Of a stretch of DNA of 64,000 bases, positions 1-9,788 are shown in pieces; positions within the stretch are counted from its first letter, which is position 1; every line of letters begins with the position of its first letter. The notes under the pieces were generated by a model. That model made no database searches and was not told the origin of the DNA. It was given only the letters and a program-made list of their open reading frames with translations. Both the position numbers and the translations under genes were made by a program. This DNA comes from Pseudopyrenochaeta lycopersici (Eukaryota; Ascomycota; Dothideomycetes; Pleosporales; Pseudopyrenochaetaceae), in assembly GCA_003313425.1 (NCBI GenBank), contig NHZP01000002.1:1984001-2048000 (forward strand). Reading direction: 5' to 3'.

Positions 1-1945
1 AACTCACCTGAACTTCGCAGAGAATATTCTGTATTCAGCCTCGCCAAGTAATCCATCCATTCGGACTACGGAGAACAAAGAAGACTCCAAGATCGTCTTG
101 ACCGAGATTCGTGAAGGCAACACTGAAGTTCGAAACCTAACATGGGGCGATTTGCGTCAACGCGTAGGCCTGCTTGCCAATGCCCTGCGAGCAAAAGGCG
201 TAAAAAAGGGTGATCGTGTTGCTGTTGTTGCCAGCACAAGTTTTGATACGTTCATTGTCTTCATGGCCATTACGAGTTTAGGAGGGCTGTTCAGCTCCAG
301 TAGTACCGATATGGGGACCAAGGGCATCTTGGAGCGACTGCTTCAGATCAAGCCTGCGTATGTCTTCTTTGATGACTGGACAGTTTATAATGGCAAGACC
401 ATCGACCTCCGTCCGAAAATCAAGGACATTGTCAATGGCATGAGAGGCGTCTCCGAGTTCAAGGCCGTTGTCACGCAACCTCGATTCCCTGGGAAACCAG
501 CAGCCGTAGATGGTTCGACGAATACCGTGACACTGGACAACTTTTTGCAGGCCGCGAATGGGGACTCTGTGATTAAGTTTGAAAGAGTTGCGTTTCGCGA
601 CCCGTTTTTGATCGTATACTCGAGTGGGACCACAGGCGTTCCAAAGTGTATATGTCACTCCACTGGAGGTGTTCTACTCAGCGTCACAAAAGAAGGCCGG
701 TTACACAGGGAGACAGGGCCGGATAGTGTTGTTTTACAGTACACTACCACTGGCTGGATCATGTATCTCGTCTCTGTACAGTGTTGTCTCTTTGGTGCCC
801 GCAGCGTGCTCTACGACGGCTCGCCTTTCCAACCCTCTCCACAAGCTTTCCTAGCCACCCTCGAGGAACAGCGCGTGACTGATTTCGGCACTTCGCCGCG
901 CTTTCTACACGAGCTGGAGAAGCGCGAGATTATCCCCCGCAAGCTTTTCGATCTCTCTGCTCTCCGCTCCGTTTGTAGCACTGGTATGGTCCTCTCCGAC
1001 TCACAGTTTGAGTGGTTCTACGATACTGCTTTCCCAGCGATCGTCCATCTACGGAATATTTCTGGGGGCACAGACTTGGCTGGTTGCTTCGGGGTCGAGA
1101 ATCCACTGGATCCTGTGTATGTCGGCGGATGCCAGGGCCCTTGCTTAGGCACGAAACTAGAGGTGTATGATAGTCTGATCGAAAACGGGCCCGGAGAGGC
1201 TGTACCCCACGGTGAACCAGGAGACCTCGTTGCTACAGCTTCCTTTCCCAACCAGCCCGTATTTTTCTGGGGCGATGACAGCGGTGAGCGGTACCAGAAT
1301 GCTTACTATGCCCGCTTCCCGCATGTCTGGACACACGGAGATTTCATCCAGATCCACCCTATAACTGGTCAAATCCTGTTCTTGGGCCGTGCAGATGGCG
1401 TTCTAAATCCAAGTGGAGTGCGCTTTGGCTCATCCGACATCTATAGCGTGATCGAGTCGCATTTTCCGGAGATTGCAGACAGCGTCTGTGTTGGACAGCG
1501 AAGACCGCAGGATCTTGATGAGAGCGTAATGCTTTTCTTGCAGATGAATGAAGGATACGAATTCACCGCGCCGCTTGTGGAGAAGGTGAAGAGGAAGATT
1601 AGCGAGGAGAGAAGCAGAAGACATGTCCCAAGATATGTATTCCAAACCTGGGACATTCCGGTACGTATACTCAAGTCATGTAAACCTACATCAGACGTCC
1701 TTCCTGGCCTCCTCAACATATACATTGCATGCCATGCTTTGTTGCTGACAACATCACAGAAAACAGTCAACCTCAAGAAAGTTGAGCTGCCAGTAAAGCA
1801 GATTGTGTCAGGCAAGAAAATCAAACCGAGTGGCACTCTGGCAAATCCCGATAGTCTCAAGTTCTACGAGCAGTTTGCCAATGTGGAAGAGGTCCTTGCG
1901 AGGGCGGAAACGGAGAAGAAGAATAGAGTGAAGAGTAAGTTGTAG
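1..1945 (+). CDS. Acetoacetyl-CoA synthetase, 5'-truncated by the window edge
   Basis: ATP-dependent acyl-CoA synthetase of the ANL (AMP-binding) superfamily, acetoacetyl-CoA synthetase type, activating acetoacetate to acetoacetyl-CoA, probably in the cytosol. The frame is open from base 2, beginning with the family motif LNFAENIL, so the first exon(s) lie outside the window. Visible motifs are the P-loop-like YSSGTTGVPK (about 616-645), the GGTDLAGCF adenylate-binding segment, the THGDFIQIHP hinge region and the C-terminal KKVELPVKQIVSGKKIKPS with the catalytic-lysine region. A 99-nt intron (1661-1759, GTACGT...ACAG) is inferred because DIP must join KTVNLKKVEL. It has no stop and is a multiple of three, so unspliced RNA would encode 33 extra residues. 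Stop TAG at 1943-1945. Confidence 0.93.
   Translation, partial: THLNFAENILYSASPSNPSIRTTENKEDSKIVLTEIREGNTEVRNLTWGDLRQRVGLLANALRAKGVKKGDRVAVVASTSFDTFIVFMAITSLGGLFSSSSTDMGTKGILERLLQIKPAYVFFDDWTVYNGKTIDLRPKIKDIVNGMRGVSEFKAVVTQPRFPGKPAAVDGSTNTVTLDNFLQAANGDSVIKFERVAFRDPFLIVYSSGTTGVPKCICHSTGGVLLSVTKEGRLHRETGPDSVVLQYTTTGWIMYLVSVQCCLFGARSVLYDGSPFQPSPQAFLATLEEQRVTDFGTSPRFLHELEKREIIPRKLFDLSALRSVCSTGMVLSDSQFEWFYDTAFPAIVHLRNISGGTDLAGCFGVENPLDPVYVGGCQGPCLGTKLEVYDSLIENGPGEAVPHGEPGDLVATASFPNQPVFFWGDDSGERYQNAYYARFPHVWTHGDFIQIHPITGQILFLGRADGVLNPSGVRFGSSDIYSVIESHFPEIADSVCVGQRRPQDLDESVMLFLQMNEGYEFTAPLVEKVKRKISEERSRRHVPRYVFQTWDIPVRILKSCKPTSDVLPGLLNIYIACHALLLTTSQKTVNLKKVELPVKQIVSGKKIKPSGTLANPDSLKFYEQFANVEEVLARAETEKKNRVKSKL
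1661..1759 (+). other. Stop-free 99-nt intron in the acetoacetyl-CoA synthetase gene
   Basis: Donor GTACGT at 1661 and acceptor CACAG ending 1759. Removing it restores the conserved junction between WDIP and KTVNLKKVELPVKQ. The intron translates through in frame, so gene finders can easily leave it unspliced. Confidence 0.8.
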
Positions 1946-4076
1946 TCTATAACTGTACATATAGGGAATACCTTCTTCCGTGGATAGATAACATTTACAA
2001 GCTTCAAGTGTGGTTAAAGCTAAAGTACGATATTACATGCCCGTGGCATATATTTGCAAATTGTGATCCCACATGAAGTGAAGCTCTTTGTATTTGCTGT
2101 TGTGAAATCCCCTTGCCTTGAGAACTCATACTAGTTGTTTGATACTTTACCAGATAAATCTCCTCTCGTTGTAACATGGGTACACATCACGGCCACATCA
2201 CTTTTCTCTTCGAAAATAGTGTCATATATTACTGATGTACTCGCTATGCCTTCAAATATAGAATAAAATACCGACCGCTTGATTTCAGCATTGTGTTGGA
2301 CCCATGATTTTATATTCGTCGTGTTTTGGCCGGAATGCGAGGATTGGAAGTAGACGTAGGGATGATACTGTATCTTATATGATGATTGCGTATGGATTGA
2401 AGAACGGAGTTTAGGATAAAGACAAACATTTGAAAAAGGAGAGACGAAGATTGCAGTGATCACAGGAGTAGCTGCTGTTACGGTTATGTGCGGAAAAGTG
2501 TTGCAAGCGCAGAAGGGGGATGTGAACAAGGAAATCTGTGACGATTAAAACCCCAAGCAAATATCAATAAAGGAGATTAGTAAAACGAGCCCCGGATTAT
2601 TTATTATCTGAATATTCAGATTTCAAAAGTAATATCGATGAGTTGCTTTGCCTATCGCTCATGAGAAGTTGGTCTCCGGACTTTGCTGCCTATAATGGAA
2701 AAGAGAAGCTTTGCGCACGGGACTGAGAGTCAGGACACCGTTCCCATGTACTAGCTCTGCTTCCTATGCTATTTTGAGTCCTTAATTCACATGTCGAATT
2801 GCAGGCATGGACTGTAAGAGCAACTATCAGTGTTGAATGCTACTTTCCTTACGCAAACGATCAAAGTGAACAATGTAGCTCGAACAACTCCACGCCATCG
2901 ACCACATGCATTCTCATGTACTGCTCGACAACACAGGCCAGTGAAGGGCCCCATATATGGCCATGAAGGCAAAAATGAATTTCATAATTCATACTTGAAC
3001 GAATTAAACTTATACAAAGGCGGGGTGTGCCAGAATTTGACGCGTCACACTTTACTGCTACTTCCAATCATCATGCGAAGAGCCGTGGCAGGTGATACAG
3101 GATCTATCACAGACCCATCTTTGATATTGCAAGACTGTTACTGAGGCATTTGACTAACGCGGCTGTAATAGGGCAGCAACTACCGGAATGAGTTGCATTT
3201 CTGCCCCGATTCATGTGGTCGGGCTGGTATAGTCGACGTGGCGAACGCCACAGGCCGGTCTAGACTTTAGCAGCGGTAGTAGTTGTCACTCTGCTACTTT
3301 TACAATCTAGACTGGGCGGAAGGAGATTTGACCATCCATGACTTTTTCTCCGGCCCATATTGCTTTGCGAGGTGCCATGACGTCTTCGCGCCAAGCGGCA
3401 CGGATTCACCTGAAGGCTGTAGAAAGGCAGGCAAGCTATTGGTGAATGATTCACCACGGAAGAGTCTTACGGAGGCAATGTGGATGTCCACGTGTATTAT
3501 TTTGATTAAGCTTACAATGGGCGTCCAATAATTTACTAGACCAACATCTTAGAATAACAACATCGATTTGAATGCTAAGATGATGTCGCGTGGGATCTCG
3601 AGCTAACCGGTAATGACAAACTTTTGTGACCCTGGTCCAATGCTACCTTCCTGATGCGAAGATTGTGTGCGTGAAGTGACCAAAAAACACACAGAGTAGA
3701 GAACGACCACGGGAAAACGAACAAATTGGTTGAAACGGTGCGAAAAGTGATGAAAGGAAAGGCGGAACGACGGCTCGTTGAAACGCCTGTTCAGTGATAC
3801 GCCGAAGGATGCGAACTAGCCAATCTGGATACGAGAAGCAGTTTCCTGAAAGGAATTGTCAGATGACTGAAACACATGCATGACATACCTGCCTGCAGAA
3901 CCAGGCAAGATCCGCATGTCGATCCTAGCCACGCAAAGAAAATCATGAGAAGAAGAGGGCCATCCTATCATCCGCTAGCGATGCAGTCTCCTGCGGTCTG
4001 TCGTCAAGGGCACAGGCAGGGAGATTTTCGACCTCGAGACTTCAATTCACCCCACTCTAAGCACGCGAGCAATCGA
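1946..4076. other. Intergenic region between convergent genes
   Basis: Convergent 3' flanks of the acetoacetyl-CoA synthetase and the CASTOR-like gene. Only short ORFs without domain signatures or sensible codon runs are present. I see no RNA gene or repeat. Confidence 0.6.
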
Positions 4077-5280
4077 CTAATCGAGCGTCGATGCGAACCC
4101 GTTCTCAGCCCCACGCAGAGCGCTAAGGGCGCGGTCTAGCTCTTCCTCAGCAACCATGACGGTTCCTGCACGGGCGGTACTGAGATAGCTCATCTCCACG
4201 GGATCTCCGATCTGTCCAGTGGTACCCCCAACTAAGCGCCCTGCTACACCGCAAACAATTCCCGTGCTCTCCACTGGCAGGTTCCGAAGATCGAGCGTGA
4301 TGGGAGTCAGGTAATCGTCTTTGGAGCCAAGCAGCGTGTCTTGCGCAAAGTTAGAGAGTAGCGTGTGGTCGAGAAGGAGCGACGCGGATTCAGTGTCGGT
4401 TAGTGTGAGAGACAAAAGTTTGGGGTATGGTTGAGTGATGAGGCATTTTACAAGGCCGAGGTGAAGCGCGTCGTCGGCTGCGCTCATCATGCTGTTGCGA
4501 TTGCGGCTTTGGTTCATACCATTAGAGTGGTCTGTTCGGCCCGCGCATTGCACCAGGCGAATGCTCGAATCTACTGTGGGAACAATGTTGCGGCGCTTAA
4601 GAGTGGCGAAAGTCCTGGTTTGTAGCTCTGAGATCGTAGTCGGTGGAGGAGTGCTAGGAGGCTGAATGTCAAGCGAGGAGGCCGAGTGCTTGCGGCTATG
4701 ATGGAACAAGTTTACGTAGGACGAAGTCTGGTCCTCAAATTGAAAGCCTCGCTCTTTAAGCGCTTCCACGACCTGCGCCTGATGTCGAAGCGGGACAAGA
4801 ATGTAGTCGGAATAGTACGTTGTGATGAAGAAGATGGGGCTGGTGTATGTCAATATCGAGAAAGTACAGTAGCGCTGACATGACTTACATGCCTGCCAAA
4901 GCAAGAGGGCTCGTGAGCTCCAGGACACGTTGACCTGCATCAAGCCCTTCACCGTCGACTTGCATCACGACGAAATCCTCTGAAGTGATGTGCACTTGAC
5001 TTGCCAACTGCTGGTCCAGCAGATTGAGAACTGGGACGAACAGCTCATTTGCAAGAAACCTTGAGCATACTATTGAACATTCGACTGGCGTAATTGAGAT
5101 GTTCACAAATGGGTGGTCATACGGCCATCCTTTTGGCGGCTGGACAGCGCCAGAATCATTGTCGAAAACATTTTGTGTTGCGTTGGGCAATAGCAGCTGG
5201 AGAATGGATTGAAGAAAATTCCGATACAGGTGCAATGGGATATGTATCAGAGCGAGCTGCGTGTCCTTGAAGGCGATCAT
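4077..5280 (-). CDS. ACT-domain protein related to CASTOR/GATSL arginine sensors
   Basis: Two exons: 4889-5280 and 4077-4839, with an intron at 4840-4888 (49 nt; GTAAGT...CACCAG). This gives 384 residues from ATG 5280. The N-terminal part holds DTQLALIHIPLHLY and DFVVMQVDGEGLD. The splice joins LALAG to IPIFFITTYYSDYILVP, the ACT strand-turn that aligns with the ...STYQTDFILV region of animal CASTOR proteins. The C-terminus has ESTGIVCGVAGRLVGG...VEMSYLSTARAGTVMV, a second ACT_7-type unit. The two are separated by a serine- and proline-rich linker. Animal CASTOR binds arginine and regulates GATOR2/TORC1; a nutrient-sensing role here is inference. The true start is uncertain: the frame is open upstream to about 5430 and homologous sequence seems to continue a few residues before Met 5280, so a short 5' exon is likely. 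Confidence 0.8.
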
Positions 5281-8200
5281 AATTAGCAGAGGTTCGCTAG
5301 GCTGAAAGTTTTGTATGTGGGTGGCGAAATATATGGGCAGCCCTGCGAGGCAGCCGAGCATGCGAATGCGCCTCAGGCTCATCCAGGCACTGAGGCTTTT
5401 TCTTATGATGCAATGCACCAGGGTGCACAATGGGCAAAAGGACGTACCAAGAACTGAATATTCGCACTCAGTAATGTCATGGACGAGTCCATTATGTGGT
5501 ACAACAGGAACGATAAGAATAGCCTTCGTTAATCACGGGGGGTATCGTGGTCGTGGGTGTAGCCTGCAGGACCCTTTCCGGTTTGGCAAGCCCACGTTCG
5601 ACAAGGCTTACCACCAGGGTCTGACGAAGGTTCAGGGACAGTAAGATAAGCAAGCGTATAGATTCCCGATGCACTCGCAGAAGCAATATGCACGCGGAAA
5701 CGTCAATATGATAGTTGATAGGTAGCAATCAGATGGTAGCAACCGGGAAATGCGGGGATCGTAGACAGGCTTTTGCTTCTACCTGTTGATGTGCTCCTGT
5801 CCTACGGGCCAATGAGAAGTATTGTTTTTGAAGCCGAAATTCATTCCCAATTTTGGTAAAACTTAGTTGCAGAAATGGCAGTGCAACTTTGGGCAGTGAA
5901 GGTGCGGGCAGCCTTTAACACGCAGAGACTACTTGCAAGCCAAGCGTGTGGATGAAAATAACACCACAAAAGGCCAACGGAGGATTGCAACGCGGCTATG
6001 AGTACTTTCTGCGGCTTGGTCAAAGGAGGCACTGCCGTAAGTCTGGGGTAGATGTGGAGCGTGGGGAGCGGACGCCAGAATTCCTCTTCCGCAATTGGCT
6101 GGATGCTGTCCGGATCGCACAGCTGGACGGAACCCCCAAGTCTGGTTCTAGGACAGTTTCTGCAAGCACGCAGGGCGAGCTCGGTGCGTGGGATGCACGT
6201 TAGAGGGGAGTTTGACCGGCGGATGACGACTGGGCGCAAGAACGGGTCCTGCGCGTGCAGCGGTTGCTTTTGCTGACGCCCTCGGCGGTTGCGGGTGACG
6301 GAGAACAAAGGCCGGGTTGGGGAGAGCAAGGCGACAGTAAGGTAGGTTGAATGGCATTGACTCCTGGGAGAATAAAGGCTTTAAGCGATTTGGCGTGTAA
6401 GAGTGGAGCTAGCTGTTGGGTAGTGGTTCCGGGAGTGGTGACTCGAAATGGCACTCCCGAATTTTCTTCACCATGGCGCATCCATCAAGCTGGATGCTTG
6501 GCCAAGGCCGGCGGCGAGGCCATAGTCAGCGAGTAGAGATTGTAGGCTTTGGAACGAGGACGCCCGACGTCAGAAACAGCCACAAGCATGCGTCGTCTTT
6601 GTTGCTGGTGGGCCATCCAAGCGTCTGTTGGCTCTGTGCCATGGGGCGAGCAGGCCGGCTTGCCCGCAACAGGTGACGCAACCAGGCGCTATTGGCCCTG
6701 GACCTGGATATACCTGAATGTACCTGATGGGCACAAGCAAGGTCGGGGGCACCACGGCATTGGAGGAGCTGGGCTGGTGGAGCTAGTCACGTGGAGCTAC
6801 TATCCACTTCACCAGACCATCGGGTGCTTCGATATAGCAAGCTTGGAGTCTGCTTCGTCTCATCTGCAGTCGCTCATGTTGTTCATGACTAGGATACTAG
6901 CCCCACGACATGTTGCAAGTCATGATTGCTTGCATACAGCTCTCGACTGTTCCTGGAGGACAAGCTGAGCATAGCTGTCCGCCGTGGACCCTGTCCCTCG
7001 TCATTCTTTTCTTTGAAGACTCGCGGTACGCGCTGCTACTGCCAGCCAGCCAGCGAGCAACCCAATCCCAGACTTGTATCCAGAGCTCTCCAAGGTACAG
7101 TGGACGACAGCAGCGACGTCAAGGCGCCGTGTGCCCTGCAGTCGTGTAACGCAAGAGGCGCAATACCCCGCAGCATTACCATTACTACTACCACACTCAT
7201 ATCACTGGCCTGCATTTCACAGCCCACGCATAGCCCTGTGACTGGACGAGGTTACAATGACGCACACATTTCCCCAGAAATAAACGGGGTACCCGCATCG
7301 CAGAGAGACCCCCTCAAGGTGGGTCGCAACATCATTAGTTTGCAGCTGAAGGGTATACCAAATTACCCCTGTCACGATGACGGTGGTCCCCTCTCTGGGC
7401 ATTCCGAACCCCCCACGCATCGCTGCATGCACATGCGGACCAATGTGATAAGCTCGCGCGAAAGACGCATTGGATTGCAGCGTGGGGGACTTCACGATCG
7501 GACCACACTCGCTCCTATTACCCCTCGCCAACTCATCAAATACCTCCGCTCCTGATGATGCTGGCCTTTATTGCGTTGACGATTGACCGACGCCGGGAGA
7601 GGTACCGATGTGCATGCCATTTTGTCTGCTGGGCAGATTCCGGATAGCGGGAAGAGCTTTTAGAATACTAGTATGCGAGCTCGAACTGCTCACTTGACAC
7701 CTATTCACAGTCTCATTTACGAAACCAAAATCGCGCAATGGCTCTCGACGACTGCAGGTTCCATTGCATCGCCATATTAGTAGATCATGTCATCCCAGGG
7801 TCTTGCCAGCAGTCCACGAGTCAAGTGGTATAGCGTTTCGCCAGTGCCTGACGTGATTATGAGGTACACTGGCTCTAAACTATGCTTCGTAGCACGGTAT
7901 CCAATCCCAAGCGTCGTCTATGGTGGTCCATTTTAGTATCGCCGACTATCAAAATAGAATTAAATTTGTGAGCTGATGCACACGGGATTACGACTTGGGC
8001 GTGTTATGAATGAACTTTTTTGTCGATGGTAAGTGGGGAGGTCCGGATATGAATGGGACCGGGGTGTAGATGAAGTGCAGTTAGTAGCAATGTTGCTTGT
8101 GCCAAGCATTGTATCCTTTTCATAGGGTATGAATATGCAGAATGTGGACAGTTGATGGATAATTGGGAAATTATGATATCTTCCAGAAGGAGCGGAATCT

Positions 8201-8519
8201 TTGACAGTATGCCATCCTACTTTTACTGTGGTAGACAACAGCCGGAAATACTGCTTGCCCCGGACTCCCAAACACACGCCGTAGAACGCCATGCCATGTC
8301 GAAACTTTTCACACGTTGCTAGCTCGGACCGGTTTCACATCCTGTCCGTCGTATTTTCATTGCGACCTCCTCGCCTTTGAATCCTCCTAGATTCGCGTGC
8401 AATTCAGTCACCTCAGACATCTCGTTGATGCTCTACGATCGCTCCGCAACCTTGTTCTCTACAAAATCATTAGCCGAGTTTCTTCAAATGCACTTGCGCC
8501 TCTTCATGTGCCACGAAGT
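5281..8519. other. Long intergenic region
   Basis: Apart from possible 5' exon/UTR sequence of the CASTOR-like gene near 5281-5430 and the 3' region of NOP10 below 8520, I find no convincing gene. Overlapping ORFs of 60-210 codons occur on both strands in this GC-richer stretch. They lack family motifs, and several start only at non-ATG codons. Confidence 0.5.
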
Positions 8520-8720
8520 TCAAGAAGGAAAATACGTACTCTGCTGTGTCAAGAGCAAGCCATATCTCTTCTTAATCGTGACGCGATGCCTCGAGTACTT
8601 GTCGTCGGGAGAGAAACGTGCCGGGTGTGCGCTCTTGCTGACTTCGCCGTCGATGACCTTCTTGAGTGTGTAAATGCGCTTGGACGGGTCCGCAGGATCG
8701 GGAATGTACATGAGATGCAT
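8520..8720 (-). CDS. NOP10: H/ACA ribonucleoprotein subunit NOP10
   Basis: Small H/ACA snoRNP core protein needed for rRNA pseudouridylation, acting in the nucleolus with the Cbf5/dyskerin, Gar1 and Nhp2 proteins. The 66-residue frame starts MHLMYIPDP and contains the near-invariant family core [28 protein letters not shown] and KKRYGLL, matching the usual length of about 60 residues. The C-terminal end is uncertain: just after LLTQQ there is a donor-like AGA|GTACGTATT and, about 75 nt further on, a GCTAATGATTTTGTAG acceptor. The last residues (STYFPS) could therefore be intronic and replaced by a short basic tail. It is divergently arranged with LCL2. Confidence 0.88.
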   Translation of the reverse strand: MHLMYIPDPADPSKRIYTLKKVIDGEVSKSAHPARFSPDDKYSRHRVTIKKRYGLLLTQQSTYFPS

Positions 8721-9068
8721 GCTAGGAAGTCGTCAGTTATGGTGGGTGGTGAATGACTAGAAACCGGGTAAACACACGTGACGGTAGCGACTTGCTGCGT
8801 TCAATTGGCAATAGGTAGGATTGGTATGCGCGGGCGACGGGCGAGGATCTGTTGTGCGGTCTTGAGGGTGTTCGCAAAATCGACGCTGGGTGAGGTGGAA
8901 ATTTGCGGAACTTTTTGCGGACCACCGAGCTGTCTGCCAAGCATGTTGGCACTGTTTGCACCCTCTAAACTCCACATCACCCAGTTCGCAACTCCGCTGC
9001 TCAGCATCAAGTCCTCGAGTCTCCTCACATAATTGTCGCATACGTGTCCCGACCTACAATCTGGCAAT
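8721..9068. promoter_or_regulatory. Shared divergent promoter region of NOP10 and LCL2
   Basis: 348 bp separate the start codons of two head-to-head genes. ORFs inside it have no recognisable family. A bidirectional promoter is inferred from the arrangement; I cannot point to a specific element. Confidence 0.45.
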
Positions 9069-9513
9069 ATGGCGCGACTTTACATGATTATTACAGTCAT
9101 TGCGACATGTTTCTTCGGCTCAAGTTTACAATTCGGTTTCTTTGACCAAATGTTTGGCGGCCAGCAGCAGCAACAACAACCTCAGAATGTGAGAAGTGAC
9201 AGCAGTTGGTACCAGGCACAGTATGAAGGCGGTATGTACATAGCTCCCCCACCTCATCTTTCCTCTTTTTCGCTCATACTATTGTTTTATGCATTTCCAC
9301 TTACACACTGTCTTCACAGCACAATGTACCCATTACCTCTGTCCTGGCACTCTGTCCTGTGTGCACTTTCCGCACCACTGTCCCTGCGCATGGGAAAGCG
9401 TAGAAGACAAGACCGAACTTGGGGAAGGCATAGCGATATGTGGGTCCAGGGGCGGTTGGGGAGAGGGCGAGTTTGCGAAGAAAGTTGATCTGGCGCGAAA
9501 GGGCCTGCTATGA
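9069..9513 (+). CDS. LCL2: LCL2-like ER/secretory protein (long chronological lifespan protein 2)
   Basis: Two exons, 9069-9231 and 9320-9513, with an 88-nt intron (GTATGT...TTCACAG), giving 118 residues. An N-terminal signal peptide ([21 protein letters not shown]) is followed by [16 protein letters not shown], a short glutamine run, then [16 protein letters not shown]. After the splice comes a cysteine-rich module ([25 protein letters not shown]) and the terminal [15 protein letters not shown] helix (here [11 protein letters not shown]). This order is diagnostic for fungal LCL2 proteins, reported in yeast to be linked to ER-associated degradation and lifespan. The splice produces codon GCA from G plus CA and keeps the Cys pattern. 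Confidence 0.92.
9232..9319 (+). other. Intron of LCL2
   Basis: GTATGT donor at 9232 and TTCACAG acceptor ending 9319. Splicing joins AQYEG to [10 protein letters not shown] and keeps the frame (163 + 194 nt of coding sequence). Confidence 0.88.
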
Positions 9514-9788
9514 GGAGGAAAGAGTTGGAGGAAGATGTTGGAAATGGATAGAGAAACGGCCAATTAGACGATGAGTTTACGGGACGGCACTCAGGATGTA
9601 AATGTTCACAAGGGTACTGCAGACCATGCTTCACAAAGGATTGACTGAAGACACACGAGCAATAACCAAACTTTGAATGGGTGTGCCAACCCATGGCTCG
9701 TCAACTCATCGATTCGTGACTTCATAAATACCAATACGCCTGCCTGTTATATAAATACGCCCTCCTAAACAAGTACCTTTTCAAACAC

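Noticed and set aside
2131..2529. 132-codon - strand ORF
   Set aside because: No motif or convincing start context; AT-rich 3' flank.
5841..6329. 162-codon - strand ORF
   Set aside because: Starts only at TTG, overlaps ORFs in other frames, no family features.
6926..7555. 209-codon + strand ORF
   Set aside because: No ATG at the frame start, repetitive Thr/Ile runs and no recognisable motif; looks like chance in GC-richer DNA.
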